A stretch of 64,000 nt of DNA from Microbacterium sp. SL75 (GTDB lineage Bacteria; Actinomycetota; Actinomycetes; Actinomycetales; Microbacteriaceae), in the NCBI RefSeq assembly GCF_026625865.1, contig NZ_CP113067.1, forward strand, positions 2,480,001-2,544,000, given 5' to 3'. The notes under the pieces are model-generated. The model saw nothing but the letters and a program-made list of their open reading frames with translations, was not told the DNA's origin and made no database searches. Shown here in pieces: positions 1 through 8,244 of this stretch. The translations under genes were made by a program, and so were the position numbers. Each line of letters opens with the position of its first letter. Position 1 is the first letter of the stretch.

Positions 1-522
1 GAGCGAGACGTAACGCTGGGTCGTGGCATCCTGAACGGGTTCACCGTGGTCGAGGAATGCCCGAGCCTGGTCGACCTGCAGTCGCGCGAGAGGACGACCG
101 TCCGGGATGCCGCCCAGAACCGCGCGCTCCACGTGTTCGGGGGCGTCGACGGCGAGCTGCCAGCCGACCCGCCCGCCGAGGGAGTAGCCGAGGTAGCGCA
201 CCTGATCGAGGAGGTACGTGTCGAGCACGGCGACGAGGTCGCTGACGAGCGTGGGCATGGTGTACGACGCGGCGTCGTGCGGTTTCTCGCTGGCGCCGTG
301 ACCGCGCTGATCCACCGCGATCACGCGGTAACCGGCGCGGAGCAGGTCGCGCACCCACCCGGTGTTGACCCAGTTGTCGCGGGTGCTCGAACCGAAGCCG
401 TGGACGCACAGGACGGGATCTGCCTCGACGTCGCCCCACGAGTAGGTCGCGAGGCGCACGTTGTCGCCGACGATGACGAACTGCGCGGGAGGGACCTCGG
501 TCAGGGCGGGAACGGCATCCAT
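1..522 (-). CDS. alpha/beta-fold hydrolase (3' end beyond the window)
   Basis: The N-terminal 174 residues of an alpha/beta hydrolase; the gene runs off the left edge. The protein opens MDAVPALTEV and shows an HGFG oxyanion-hole motif at residues 41-44, a DQRGHG strand-turn at 71-76 and the nucleophile elbow GYSLGG at 112-117, so Ser114 is the predicted nucleophile. The catalytic Asp and His would lie in the missing part. The start at 522 is chosen because a strong ribosome-binding site (ggagga) lies directly upstream. It is divergent from the mug gene, with 57 bp between the starts. The substrate cannot be inferred; the family includes esterases, haloperoxidases and lactonases. Confidence 0.85.
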   Translation of the reverse strand, partial: MDAVPALTEVPPAQFVIVGDNVRLATYSWGDVEADPVLCVHGFGSSTRDNWVNTGWVRDLLRAGYRVIAVDQRGHGASEKPHDAASYTMPTLVSDLVAVLDTYLLDQVRYLGYSLGGRVGWQLAVDAPEHVERAVLGGIPDGRPLARLQVDQARAFLDHGEPVQDATTQRYVSL

Positions 523-579
523 TCCTCCGATCCTGGCAGAGCGCGCCGGCCCGCACCGCGTAGTGGTCATAGTGGTCTC

Positions 580-1146
580 ATGGGGTATACGCGCGCCGAA
601 CTCGAGTCCTATCGGGATGCCACGAGGCCCGACCTCGTCGAGCCGGGCGTGCGATTGCTGTTCGTCGGCATCAACCCGGGCCTCTGGACCGCGGCGACCG
701 GGACCCCGTTCGCACGCCCGGGCAACCGCTTCTGGCCGGCGCTGGTGAGGGCGGGGATCCTTCCGCGTCTGCCCGCCTACTCCGAGCCGCTCGGCGACGA
801 GGACCGCCGCATGATCTTCGACGCGGGAGTCGGCGTGTCGAACCTCGTCGCGCGAGCGACCGCGCGAGCCGATGAGCTGTCACGGGAGGAGCTCCGGGCG
901 GGTGCGGCGTCGCTCGTCGAGCGGGTCGCCGGGTGGCAGCCTCGGGCCGTCGCGGTCGTCGGGCTCACCGCCTACCGCCAGGGCTTCCAGCGGCCCCGCG
1001 CGGCCGCGGGGCGACAGGAGGAGTCGATCGCGGACGTCCCCACCTGGGTGCTGCCCAACCCCAGCGGGCTGAACGCCCACGACACCGTCGACTCGCTCGC
1101 TCGCGCGTACGCCGACCCGGCGCGGGCCGCGGGGGTCATCCGCTGA
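580..1146 (+). CDS. mug: G:T/U mismatch-specific DNA glycosylase (Mug family)
   Basis: A 188-residue uracil-DNA glycosylase superfamily protein of the Mug type, which removes uracil or thymine mispaired with guanine in base-excision repair. The two family signatures are visible: GINPG at residues 30-34 (active-site water coordination) and NPSGLN near 160-165 (minor-groove intercalation loop). Its length matches stand-alone Mug. The ATG at 580 is preceded at 6 nt by catagt (568-573), a fair -10 match, and by no obvious Shine-Dalgarno, so the message may be leaderless. It is divergent from the hydrolase on the left. Family assignment is firm; the exact lesion preference is not visible. Confidence 0.9.
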   Translation: MGYTRAELESYRDATRPDLVEPGVRLLFVGINPGLWTAATGTPFARPGNRFWPALVRAGILPRLPAYSEPLGDEDRRMIFDAGVGVSNLVARATARADELSREELRAGAASLVERVAGWQPRAVAVVGLTAYRQGFQRPRAAAGRQEESIADVPTWVLPNPSGLNAHDTVDSLARAYADPARAAGVIR

Positions 1147-1187
1147 CGCGCGTCTCACGCCGCGGCGGAAGGTGTCACGATGGCAGG

Positions 1188-1586
1188 ATGCCGCCCACTC
1201 GACGCCGCACGATAGCCCTGTTCGCACTGGCTGCGGTGGTCGCCGCCGGGCTCGTCGTCCACCTCGTGCTGCCCTCGAACACCGCGACCGATATCGCCGG
1301 CGACGCGCTCTACACGGTCGCGGTCTACGCCGCGCTCGTGATGGTGCTCCCGCGCCTGCGCCCGTTCGTCGTCGGCCTGATCGCCGGGGGATGGAGCGTG
1401 GCCGTGGAACTCTTCCAGGCCACGGGAATCCCCGTCGACCTGGCGGAACGGTTCCGTCCCATCGCGCTCGTGCTCGGCACCGGGTTCGACGCACGCGACA
1501 TCGTCGTCTACGTGTGCGCGGCGATCGTCGCCGTCGGCGCGGATGTCGCCGTCGGACGCTCGCCGAGGCGCGAACCGCAACGATGA
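1188..1586 (+). CDS. DUF2809 family membrane protein
   Basis: A predicted 132-residue integral membrane protein with about four hydrophobic segments, starting with a short Arg-rich cytoplasmic tail (MPPTRRR). The central part (LIAGGWSVAVELFQ, followed by a segment rich in R and F) matches my memory of the DUF2809 family, a small membrane family of unknown function that includes E. coli YjgA-unrelated hypothetical proteins. It follows mug by 41 bp on the same strand. The ATG at 1188 is preceded by ggcagg, which could serve as a weak ribosome-binding site. No catalytic residues are apparent and no function is proposed. Confidence 0.7.
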   Translation: MPPTRRRTIALFALAAVVAAGLVVHLVLPSNTATDIAGDALYTVAVYAALVMVLPRLRPFVVGLIAGGWSVAVELFQATGIPVDLAERFRPIALVLGTGFDARDIVVYVCAAIVAVGADVAVGRSPRREPQR

Positions 1587-1676
1587 GCGTCGACGTTCCT
1601 CCCCAGGGGATGACGCGGCCCGCCGTCAGCCGCTCACCGGTATCGTGACCACCTCGCACGACGGAGGGGAGCGGCG

Positions 1677-1973
1677 ATGAGAGTGCGGTTCGAGGGCGAC
1701 GTCTTCCGGTGGGAGGCGCGCAGCGACAGCGACTGGTACTTCGTCGCGCTGCCGCCCGAGCTCAGCGCGGAGATCCGTGAGACGCAGACGTATCGGCGCG
1801 GTTTCGGCGGGGTGCGGGTCGACGCCACGATCGGCGCCACGACCTTCCGTACCTCGATCTTCCCGCAGGCCGGGGGCGTCTACGTCCTGCCCCTCAAGCG
1901 TGCGGTGCGCGACGCCGAAGCCATCGACCCCGGGTCGTTCGTGCGCGTCGACCTCTTCGTGATCGACGCCTGA
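1677..1973 (+). CDS. DUF1905 domain-containing protein
   Basis: A 98-residue single-domain protein. The pattern of alternating hydrophobic beta strands (RVRFEGDVFRWE, WYFVALPP, FRTSIFPQAGGVYVLPLK, DLFVID) and the conserved W-Y-F-V-x-L-P segment near residues 20-27 match the DUF1905 barrel family, whose function is not established. A good Shine-Dalgarno (ggagggg) precedes the ATG. The next gene starts 3 bp after its stop, so the two are probably translated from one message. DUF1905 domains sometimes occur fused to YdeI/OmpD-associated domains, but here the domain stands alone. Confidence 0.75.
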   Translation: MRVRFEGDVFRWEARSDSDWYFVALPPELSAEIRETQTYRRGFGGVRVDATIGATTFRTSIFPQAGGVYVLPLKRAVRDAEAIDPGSFVRVDLFVIDA

Positions 1974-1976
1974 GCC

Positions 1977-2456
1977 GTGCCGATGCTGATCGCACTGGCC
2001 GCCGGAGTGTTCGCCGTGGCGGGCATCGCGCTCGCCGTGGTCGACGTCCGCACCCACCGGCTGCCCGATGCGGTTGTGCTTCCGGCGCTGCTCGTGGTCG
2101 CGGCGCTGCTGACGGCCGAAGCCCTGCGCACCGGTGAACCGGGGCGTGCGCTCGGCGTCGTCGGGGGGTCGGCGGCGGCGTTCGCCGTCGCTCTCGCGCT
2201 GCACCTGTCGCGTCCCGGTGCGTTCGGCGGAGGAGACGTCAAGCTCGCCGCCTTCGTCGGGGCGCCGCTGGGGTGGTACGGGCCCGAGGCCGTGGCATCC
2301 GGCCTGCTCTTCGCTGTTGTTCTCGGCGGCGTCGCCGCCACCGGTGTTCTGCTCGCGGGTGAGCGACGCACGCAGATCGCCTACGGCCCCTGGCTTCTCT
2401 CGGGCGCGTGGCTGCGTCTGGTGGGCGGGCCGGGAGAGGGGATGCCGTCGGGCTGA
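1977..2456 (+). CDS. prepilin peptidase catalytic domain protein (A24 family)
   Basis: A 159-residue polytopic membrane protein containing only the aspartyl peptidase domain of type IV prepilin peptidases. The first catalytic Asp lies in VVDVRTHRLPD (near residue 23) and the second in GGGDVKL (near residue 85), the usual GxGD-type context. The cysteine-rich N-methyltransferase domain of full-length PilD is absent, as is common in Gram-positive and TadV-type enzymes. It starts with GTG 3 bp after the DUF1905 gene; an ATG two codons in (1983) is an alternative. No pilin or Tad genes are visible nearby, so its substrate is unknown. Confidence 0.8.
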   Translation: MPMLIALAAGVFAVAGIALAVVDVRTHRLPDAVVLPALLVVAALLTAEALRTGEPGRALGVVGGSAAAFAVALALHLSRPGAFGGGDVKLAAFVGAPLGWYGPEAVASGLLFAVVLGGVAATGVLLAGERRTQIAYGPWLLSGAWLRLVGGPGEGMPSG

Positions 2457-2511
2457 CCTGTCGCTGCGCACCTCCGCGGTCAAGCCCGTGGGGCACGCCC
2501 CGCCGCGCCGA

Positions 2512-2517
2512 TACCCT
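2512..2517 (+). promoter_or_regulatory. -10 element for a leaderless BrkB-family transcript
   Basis: TACCCT lies exactly 6 nt before the ATG at 2524, placing transcription start on or next to the start codon. No Shine-Dalgarno is present in the intervening 6 nt. Confidence 0.5.
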
Positions 2518-2523
2518 GAGCGC

Positions 2524-3594
2524 ATGGCTGACCTCATACGTCGTGTCACGGCGTGGGCGCTGCGGCTCCGTCTCGTGCGCGCGTTCCTCGTCTATTCGGG
2601 GGCGCGCGGCCCCATGCTCGCCGACAGCGTGACCTATCGCACCCTGTTCAGCCTGTTCGCTGCGGTGCTCATCGGGTTCTCGTTCGCGGCGATCTGGCTG
2701 TCGGGGAACCCCGATGCGTTCTCGGCGCTCGAGCGAGCGGTCAACAACGTGGTGCCGGGTCTCGTCGGACCTGATGGTCTGCTCGACGTGAGCAAGCTCG
2801 ATGCCCCGCGGGAGTTCACCGTCGCGGGGGTGATCGGAACCATCGGTCTGCTCGGCGCAGCGATCGGCGCCATCGGCTCGCTGCGCTCGGCCCTTCGGCA
2901 GATCGCCGGCGTCGCCACCGACGACACGCTCCCCATCCTCGTCATCGTGCGCAACCTCGCCGTCGCGATCGGCATCGGCGTCGCTCTCGTCGGCGCGGCC
3001 GTCGTGACCTTCCTCGCCACCGCCGGGCTGACGTTCGTGCGGGAGCTGCTGGGCATCTCCGCCGACTCCTGGATCTCCGCGGTGTTGACCTGGCTGGTCT
3101 CGACGCTCGTCGTCCTGCTGCTCGACACGGCCGCCGTGGCCGTGGCCTTCGCCGCCCTCTCGGGCGTGAAGACGCGCCGCCCCACGCTCCTACGAGGTGC
3201 CCTTCTCGGCGGCGTGGGACTCGTCGTCCTGCAGCAGTTGTCGGGGTTGTTCGTCGGCGGAGCGGGCAACAACCCGCTGCTCGCGACGTTCGCCTCGCTC
3301 ATCGCTCTGCTGCTGTGGCTGAACCTCTCCAGCCAGGTCATCCTCATCGCGGGCGCGTACATCACCGTCGCCACCGAAGAGGACCACGACCGCGTCCGCG
3401 CGAAGTACGGCGCGTCGACCATGATCCAGTTCCGCGTCCGCCGAGCCGAGAAGGCGGTGCGCGCTGCGACCGGTGAGCTCGACGCCGCCCGCGCCGCAGA
3501 GACGAAGGAGCGCGAGAACCTCGCGACGAACGACCCTGCGGCGGCCGCTCGCGAGGACCGCGCCGAGGCTCGCGCGGGGTCCCCCGATGAGTGA
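2524..3594 (+). CDS. YihY/BrkB family membrane protein
   Basis: A 356-residue inner-membrane protein of the YihY/virulence factor BrkB family, once mis-assigned as RNase BN. It has about six transmembrane helices between residues 35 and 285, with the family's hydrophilic N-terminal signature (SGARGPMLADSVTYRTLFSLF) near residues 24-44 and the AYITVATEEDHDR segment closing the core. The last 60 residues form a charged Ala/Glu/Arg-rich tail, likely cytoplasmic. Transport or envelope roles have been suggested for the family but none is established. Its last 8 nt overlap the start of the following epimerase gene, suggesting translational coupling. Confidence 0.85.
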   Translation: MADLIRRVTAWALRLRLVRAFLVYSGARGPMLADSVTYRTLFSLFAAVLIGFSFAAIWLSGNPDAFSALERAVNNVVPGLVGPDGLLDVSKLDAPREFTVAGVIGTIGLLGAAIGAIGSLRSALRQIAGVATDDTLPILVIVRNLAVAIGIGVALVGAAVVTFLATAGLTFVRELLGISADSWISAVLTWLVSTLVVLLLDTAAVAVAFAALSGVKTRRPTLLRGALLGGVGLVVLQQLSGLFVGGAGNNPLLATFASLIALLLWLNLSSQVILIAGAYITVATEEDHDRVRAKYGASTMIQFRVRRAEKAVRAATGELDAARAAETKERENLATNDPAAAAREDRAEARAGSPDE

Positions 3595-4318
3595 GTCCGC
3601 GAGCGGGCTGCTGGCCTCGGGGGAACGCGTCGCCGCGTACAGCGCCGACGCCGTCCGTGCCGCCGAGAAGCCTCTGCTGGCGGAGGGGCGGCCGCTCATG
3701 CGCTGGGCCGCCGCGGCCCTGGCCGACATCGTCGCGCAGCAGCTCGTCGCGCGACCCGGAAGAGTTCTCGTCCTCGTGGGCGCGGGCGACAACGGGGGAG
3801 ACGCCCTGTACGCCGCGGCCGAGCTCGGCGCCGTCGCCGAGCGCGTCGATCTGGTGCTCGTGCGCGATCGCGTGCACCGGGCGGCGCTCGATGCCGCGGT
3901 CGCCGCGGGAGCGCGCGTGCGGTCGGCGTCGGAGGTCCGCGGTGAGCTGGCCGAGTACGCGCTCGTGCTCGACGGCATCCTCGGCATCGGTCGTCTGGCG
4001 GACCGGCGCCCGCGCGGGGGAGCGCGCGCTCTCGTCGAAGGCGTCCGCGGCCTTCGGGAGCAACCGTTCGTCGTCGCGGTCGACCTCCCCAGCGGCCTCG
4101 ATCCCGATGACGGGACGGCGGATGCCGCCGTGCTCGCCGCCGACGTCACGGTCACCTTCGGGGCCCTCAAGGCGGGCCTGGTCCGTGGACGGGGTCCGGA
4201 GCTGTCCGGACTCGTGCACCTGGTCGACCTGGGGCTCGAACCCTACCTCCGGCTCGCGCATCCCGCGGTGACCGCTCCCGTCCAGGTCGTGCGGGTGACT
4301 CCCCGCGACCGCTCCTGA
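3587..4318 (+). CDS. nnrE: NAD(P)H-hydrate epimerase (YjeF N-terminal domain)
   Basis: A 243-residue protein matching the YjeF_N domain, which epimerises R- and S-NAD(P)HX so that the damaged cofactor can be repaired by an ATP- or ADP-dependent dehydratase. Visible signatures are GAGDNGGD at 65-72 (nucleotide-binding glycine loop) and DLPSGLD at 166-172. In many bacteria the domain is fused to the C-terminal dehydratase; here the protein ends after the epimerase domain, so the dehydratase must be encoded elsewhere. The ATG at 3587 lies inside the end of the BrkB gene. It is convergent with the glutamine amidotransferase gene, with only 10 bp between the stops. Confidence 0.88.
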   Translation: MSESASGLLASGERVAAYSADAVRAAEKPLLAEGRPLMRWAAAALADIVAQQLVARPGRVLVLVGAGDNGGDALYAAAELGAVAERVDLVLVRDRVHRAALDAAVAAGARVRSASEVRGELAEYALVLDGILGIGRLADRRPRGGARALVEGVRGLREQPFVVAVDLPSGLDPDDGTADAAVLAADVTVTFGALKAGLVRGRGPELSGLVHLVDLGLEPYLRLAHPAVTAPVQVVRVTPRDRS

Positions 4319-4328
4319 CGAGAGGGGT

Positions 4329-5084
4329 TCAGCGGGCGTAGCGCTCGACGAAGGTCCGCAGCATGAGTGAGGGAGCCGTCACGGGCGCGCGGCGGACGGC
4401 GGCGAGGGTCAGGTCGAGTTCGTCCGCCGCGAAGTAGCCGTACGAGGCGTAGGCGTGGATGCGCGTGACGATGCCGTCGAGGTCGAGCTCGGGGTGGAAC
4501 TGCGTCGCGTACACGTTCTGCTTCACACGGAACATCTGCACGGGGCACGTCGGTGACGACGCGAGAAGGGTCGCCGAGGGCGGGAGCGCGCTGATGGCCT
4601 CTTTGTGCCCGACGAACGCGGGGAAGGTCGCGGGCAGTCCCTTTGCGAGAGGATCGTCGCGTCCCTCGGGGGTGAGGGAGATGTCGACGACGCTGATGGG
4701 CTCCGCGAACGTCCCGTCGATGGGTGCCCCCAGGTGCGTCCCTAGGGTGCCGACCCCGTAGCAGGCGCCGAGGAAGGGGACGTCCCGGGTGACGACCTCG
4801 TCCACCAGGGCGGCCATCTCGGCCTCGACGCGCCGTTGGACGGCGGATTTGCGCTCGGGCGGGTCGGACGCGTTGAAAGGACTGCCGCCGACGAGGATCC
4901 CCGACACCGCGTCGAGGTCGAAGGCGGGCATCGAGTCCCGCTCGAGCCGCACACGCAGCAGCCGCTCGGGAGGCAGCCGCGTGAATCGCAGGAACAGCGC
5001 GTACTCCTCGTCGGCCGGGCGGTCTTCGGCGCGCGTGGCGAGCAGCACGAAGGGGCGGTCGCCGGGGAGGTCGGTCGAGGTCAC
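4329..5084 (-). CDS. class I glutamine amidotransferase-like protein
   Basis: A 251-residue stand-alone class I (triad) glutamine amidotransferase domain, resembling GMP synthase glutaminase subunits. The catalytic Cys108 sits in FLGACYGVG and the His197-x-Glu199 pair in QFHPELD, so the triad is complete. Such lone domains either hydrolyse glutamine or gamma-glutamyl compounds (PuuD-like) or supply ammonia to a partner. The neighbours name no partner, so the substrate is open. The GTG start at 5084 is used because TACAAT lies 7 nt upstream (5092-5097 on the minus strand), giving a likely leaderless transcript. Confidence 0.85.
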   Translation of the reverse strand: MTSTDLPGDRPFVLLATRAEDRPADEEYALFLRFTRLPPERLLRVRLERDSMPAFDLDAVSGILVGGSPFNASDPPERKSAVQRRVEAEMAALVDEVVTRDVPFLGACYGVGTLGTHLGAPIDGTFAEPISVVDISLTPEGRDDPLAKGLPATFPAFVGHKEAISALPPSATLLASSPTCPVQMFRVKQNVYATQFHPELDLDGIVTRIHAYASYGYFAADELDLTLAAVRRAPVTAPSLMLRTFVERYAR

Positions 5085-5091
5085 TCCAGCG

Positions 5092-5146
5092 ATTGTAGGT
5101 GAGCGCTGTCAAGGCACCGGGCGGTGTCGGTGCCGCGGTCTACGCT
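5092..5146. promoter_or_regulatory. divergent leaderless promoters
   Basis: Two -10-like hexamers point outward in the 68 bp between divergent genes. On the minus strand TACAAT (5097-5092) lies 7 nt before the GTG at 5084. On the plus strand TACGCT (5141-5146) lies 6 nt before the ATG at 5153. The two promoters share about 45 bp and could be coregulated. Confidence 0.5.
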
Positions 5147-5152
5147 GGCGTC

Positions 5153-5380
5153 ATGGCTATTGCACGACTGACCGGAGGCCCGCTCGACGGGCAGGTGCTC
5201 CCGCTCGAGAACGAGTCCGACGACACGCTGATCATGCCCTACAGCGAGGGCCAGCTCGTCTACCGCCGCGATGGCGGCCTGGCGAACCAGGGCGAGTCCG
5301 ACGGGCCGACCGAGGCCGTCTTCGTCTTCTCGGAGGAGACCGAGGACATCAACCCCGACGCCGACGGCCGCGACGATTGA
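5153..5380 (+). CDS. small conserved hypothetical protein
   Basis: A 75-residue acidic protein beginning MAIARLTGGPLDGQVLPL. The TGGPLDGQ segment and the following LVYRR beta-strand pattern recur in small actinobacterial and phage proteins of unknown function. An in-frame GTG exists 54 nt upstream, but the ATG at 5153 is preferred because a TACGCT box lies 6 nt before it. The stop codon overlaps the TTG start of the CYTH gene (TTGA), so the two are probably cotranslated. The C-terminus is rich in Asp and Glu. No catalytic motif is visible. Confidence 0.7.
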   Translation: MAIARLTGGPLDGQVLPLENESDDTLIMPYSEGQLVYRRDGGLANQGESDGPTEAVFVFSEETEDINPDADGRDD

Positions 5381-6021
5381 GCGCAGCCCCGAGCGGGTCG
5401 TCGAACGTCGAGATCGAGTCGAAGTACGACGTCGACGATGAGACGCCTCTTCCCGACTGGGCGGCCCTCCCGGGCGTGACACGGGTCGGAGAGCCCGAGC
5501 CGCGTGACCTGGACGCACGCTACCTCGATACGGCCGACGCCGACCTCGCTCGCGCGGGGATCGCTGTCCGCCGCCGCACCGGAGGGCCCGACGAGGGCTG
5601 GCACATCAAGGGTCCCGTCGAGGGCGCTGGTCGCACCGAGAGGCAGTGGCCGCTCGAGGGGGACATCGACCCCGACGCCGATCCGGTGGTGCCCGAAGCG
5701 ATTCAGGATGCCGTCGCCTCGGTCGCCGCGCCTCCGTTCACCCCCCTCGCGCGGGTGCGCAACCATCGCACCGCCTACTCCTTGCTCGACGCGGTCGGGA
5801 ACGAGGTCGCCGAGTTCGTCGACGACCGCGTCCACGCCCGCGACGAGCGCCGCGGGGTAGAGTCCGTCTGGCGCGAGTGGGAGGTCGAACTCGGTCCTGC
5901 CGCGCCGACCGACGACGACGCGCGTGCGGCGTTCTTCGCCGCGGTCGACGCGGCGGTGTTCGCTGCGGGGGGCCGCCACGCGGCATCCGGGTCCAAGCTC
6001 GCTCGCGCGCTCGGGCACTGA
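5377..6021 (+). CDS. CYTH domain-containing protein
   Basis: A 214-residue protein of the CYTH (adenylate cyclase class IV/thiamine triphosphatase) superfamily, which binds triphosphates in a beta-barrel tunnel with divalent metal. The EIESKYDVD segment near residues 12-20 corresponds to the family's ExExK motif. Further family features are LDARYLDTAD near 48, VRRR near 65, HIKGP near 77 and the acidic WREWEVELG near 165. Most single-domain CYTH proteins of this size act on inorganic tripolyphosphate or thiamine triphosphate; the substrate here is not determined. It starts at TTG 5377, overlapping the preceding stop. A long hairpin follows (6137-6171). Confidence 0.82.
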   Translation: MSAAPSGSSNVEIESKYDVDDETPLPDWAALPGVTRVGEPEPRDLDARYLDTADADLARAGIAVRRRTGGPDEGWHIKGPVEGAGRTERQWPLEGDIDPDADPVVPEAIQDAVASVAAPPFTPLARVRNHRTAYSLLDAVGNEVAEFVDDRVHARDERRGVESVWREWEVELGPAAPTDDDARAAFFAAVDAAVFAAGGRHAASGSKLARALGH

Positions 6022-6044
6022 CCTCTCCGCCCGCGCGAAGAGAC

Positions 6045-6102
6045 ACGGCACTCCGCCGACGACACGGTCGCCACGTGCGACCGACCGTCGGCGGAGTGCC
6101 GT
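6045..6102. repeat. intergenic palindrome with 16-bp perfect arms
   Basis: The arm acggcactccgccgac (6045-6060) is matched exactly by gtcggcggagtgccgt (6087-6102), enclosing a 26-nt spacer. It lies between the convergent CYTH and lpdA genes, upstream of a separate, better terminator. Two other intergenic palindromes of comparable build occur at 39371-39436 and 55090-55145, so it may belong to a dispersed family. Confidence 0.7.
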
Positions 6103-6136
6103 TTCGCGTTCGCGCCGAGGTCGCCCGCGGGGACGA

Positions 6137-6171
6137 CGAAGGCCCGCCCGGTCGAACCGGGCGGGCCTTCG
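6137..6171. terminator. bidirectional terminator between CYTH gene and lpdA
   Basis: A perfect 16-bp GC-rich stem (6137-6152 with 6156-6171) and 3-nt loop, placed 12 bp from the lpdA stop and downstream of the CYTH gene. It can act for both convergent genes. There is no long T run on either side, as is usual in high-GC actinobacteria. Confidence 0.8.
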
Positions 6172-6183
6172 TGCGTCACGCGA

Positions 6184-7581
6184 TCAGAGGTTGATCATGT
6201 GTCCCGTCAGACCGTGGAAGGCCTCCTGCAGACCCTCCGACAGCGTCGGGTGGGTGTGCACGTTGCGGGCCGCCTCGAGGGCGGTGAGGTCCCACTTCTG
6301 GGCGAGGGTGAGTTCGGGCAGCAGCTCGGACACGTCGGGGCCGATGAGGTGACCGCCGATGAGCTCGAGCGTCTCGGCGTCGGCGACGAGCTTGACGAAG
6401 CCGACGGGCTCGCCCAGGCCGTTGGCCTTGCCGTTGGCCGAGAAGGGGAACTTCGCGACCTTGATGTCGTGACCGGCGTCGCGGGCCTGCTGCTCGGTGA
6501 GGCCGAACGAGGCGACCTGCGGGTTGCAGAAGGTGGCGCGCGGCATGTTGCGATAGTCGCCGAGGGTCTGGGTCTCGGCACCGGCGATGGTCTCGGCGGC
6601 CACGACGCCCTGCGCCTCGGCCACGTGGGCCAGCTGCAGCTTGGCGGTGACGTCGCCGATCGAGTAGATGTGCGGCACGTTGGTGCGCATGTGGTCGTCG
6701 ATGTCGATCGCACCGCGCTCGGTGAGCTTCACGCCGGTGTTCTCGAGACCGAAGCCGTCGACCTTGGGGGCGAAGCCGATCGACATGAGCACGCGGTCGG
6801 CGTCGATCGACCCGGTCGAGCCGTCCTTCGCGGTGTAGGCGACGGTGACCTTGTCTCCGTGGTCGGTGACGGAGTCGACCTTCGTGGAGGTGAGGATGTC
6901 GACGCCGTAGCCCTTGTACTGCTTCTGGATCTCTTTCGAGACCTCGGCGTCTTCGTTGGGCAGCGCACGGTCGAGGAACTCGATGATCGTGACCTTCACG
7001 CCGTAGTTCGTCATGACGTAGGCGAACTCCATGCCGATGGCCCCGGCGCCGACGATGACGATGGACTCGGGGAGCTCGCGGGTCAGGATCTGCTCCTCGT
7101 ACGTCACGACGTTCTCGGAGAGGCTGACGCCGGGGAGCAGGCGCACGGTGGAGCCGGTGGCGATGATGACGTTGTCGAAGGTGACCTGCTCCTTCGACCC
7201 GTCGGTCAGCGTCACGTCGAGGGTGTGGTCGTCGGCGAAGAAGCCGCGGCCTTCGTACTCGGTGACCTTGTTCTTCTTCATCAGGTAGTGGATGCCCTTG
7301 ACGTGGCCAGCGGCCACCGACCGCGAGCGGTCGAACGCCTTGCCGAAGTCGAAGGTGACGTCCCCCGAGATGCCGAACAGGTCGGCTTTCGCGTGGAAGG
7401 TGTGCGCGAGGTCGGCGTTGCGAAGCAGCGCCTTGGAGGGGATGCAGCCCACGTTGAGGCACACACCGCCCCAGTACTTCTCTTCGACGATCGCGACCGA
7501 CAGTCCGAGCTGTGCGCCGCGGACGGCGGCGACGTACCCGCCGGGACCCGCACCAAGAATGACCAGATCGTAATGAGGCAT
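6184..7581 (-). CDS. lpdA: dihydrolipoyl dehydrogenase (E3)
   Basis: A 465-residue flavoprotein disulfide reductase that reoxidises dihydrolipoamide in the pyruvate and 2-oxoglutarate dehydrogenase complexes, passing electrons via FAD to NAD+. The sequence shows the FAD-binding GAGPGGY at 10-16, the redox-active disulfide CLNVGC (Cys41 and Cys46), a second Rossmann motif [10 protein letters not shown] for NAD+ near residue 180, and the C-terminal His444-Glu449 pair in HTHPTLSE. Length is typical. TAGGCT lies 6 nt before the ATG, overlapping the stop of the upstream copC gene, suggesting a leaderless transcript. The nearby GarA-type protein regulates 2-oxoglutarate dehydrogenase in related organisms. 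Confidence 0.96.
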   Translation of the reverse strand: MPHYDLVILGAGPGGYVAAVRGAQLGLSVAIVEEKYWGGVCLNVGCIPSKALLRNADLAHTFHAKADLFGISGDVTFDFGKAFDRSRSVAAGHVKGIHYLMKKNKVTEYEGRGFFADDHTLDVTLTDGSKEQVTFDNVIIATGSTVRLLPGVSLSENVVTYEEQILTRELPESIVIVGAGAIGMEFAYVMTNYGVKVTIIEFLDRALPNEDAEVSKEIQKQYKGYGVDILTSTKVDSVTDHGDKVTVAYTAKDGSTGSIDADRVLMSIGFAPKVDGFGLENTGVKLTERGAIDIDDHMRTNVPHIYSIGDVTAKLQLAHVAEAQGVVAAETIAGAETQTLGDYRNMPRATFCNPQVASFGLTEQQARDAGHDIKVAKFPFSANGKANGLGEPVGFVKLVADAETLELIGGHLIGPDVSELLPELTLAQKWDLTALEAARNVHTHPTLSEGLQEAFHGLTGHMINL

Positions 7582-7587
7582 GGTTCC

Positions 7588-7593
7588 AGCCTA
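7588..7593 (-). promoter_or_regulatory. -10 element for leaderless lpdA, overlapping the copC stop
   Basis: Read on the minus strand, TAGGCT is followed by 6 nt and the lpdA ATG (7581). Its first three bases are the TAG stop codon of copC. Confidence 0.5.
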
Positions 7594-8232
7594 TCGCCCG
7601 GTGGTGTCGCCGCCGGCGGTCTTGCGGCCCGCGCGCGAGGCGAAGACGTAGACGAGGACGCCCGCCACGATCACGAGCAGGATCGCGAGCAGGATCCAGG
7701 GCAGGGGCGAGGCGCCGGAGCTGTCCTCGACGGGCAGGGGAATGGCCTCGGACGTCGCCGAGGGTGCGGCGCTCTCGGTCGCCGCGGGGCTCGCCGACGC
7801 GGTGGGGGTCGCGGTCGCGGTGGGGGTGGGAGCGGCCGCGGGGACCGCGAAGGCGAAGTCGCCGTCGATGGGGTGCCCGTCGCTCGAGACGACCCGCCAC
7901 TTCACGGTGACGGTCCCGGATGCCGGCCCCGCCAGGGCCTGCGTCACCTCGGTTCCCGAGACGGCCGGGGCGCCGTTGGCGAGGGAGGCTCCGGCGGAGT
8001 CGGTGACCTCGATCACGGTCGCTCCCGCGTCGGTCAGGATGTCGGCGCTGTACGACAAGGTGATCTGGGAGGGGAGCGACTCCAGCGTCGCGCCGGCCGC
8101 GGGGTCGGTCGAGACGAGTTCGTCGTGGGCCGCGGCCGGCAGTGCCGGCACGAGAAGTGCGGCGGCGGCCAGCAGGCCTGCGGCGAGGACAGCGGGAACA
8201 GTGCGGCGGCGAGGCGTCTCGGAGGAAGTCAT
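7591..8232 (-). CDS. CopC domain-containing, membrane-anchored copper-binding protein
   Basis: A 213-residue exported protein. A signal peptide (residues 1-35, ending PAAA) precedes a mature N-terminus beginning with His36. The CopC domain continues to SSDGHPIDGDFAF near 116-128, where Asp118 and His120 complete the His-Asp-His type Cu(II) site known from the family. A Pro/Thr/Ala-rich linker (about 131-175) and one C-terminal transmembrane helix (about 177-199) with an Arg/Lys tail anchor it outside the membrane, as in YcnJ/PcoC-like proteins of Gram-positives. No CopD or copper ATPase is adjacent. TAGGGT lies 6 nt before the ATG. Confidence 0.88.
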   Translation of the reverse strand: MTSSETPRRRTVPAVLAAGLLAAAALLVPALPAAAHDELVSTDPAAGATLESLPSQITLSYSADILTDAGATVIEVTDSAGASLANGAPAVSGTEVTQALAGPASGTVTVKWRVVSSDGHPIDGDFAFAVPAAAPTPTATATPTASASPAATESAAPSATSEAIPLPVEDSSGASPLPWILLAILLVIVAGVLVYVFASRAGRKTAGGDTTGR

Positions 8233-8238
8233 TCTCCG

Positions 8239-8244
8239 ACCCTA
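8239..8244 (-). promoter_or_regulatory. -10 element for leaderless copC
   Basis: TAGGGT on the minus strand ends 6 nt before the ATG at 8232. The intervening cggaga resembles a Shine-Dalgarno but touches the start codon, too close to be used as one. Confidence 0.45.

Noticed and set aside
5099..5152. Upstream GTG start extending the small hypothetical protein by 18 residues
   Set aside because: The extension reads through the divergent promoter region, and TACGCT sits 6 nt before the ATG at 5153.
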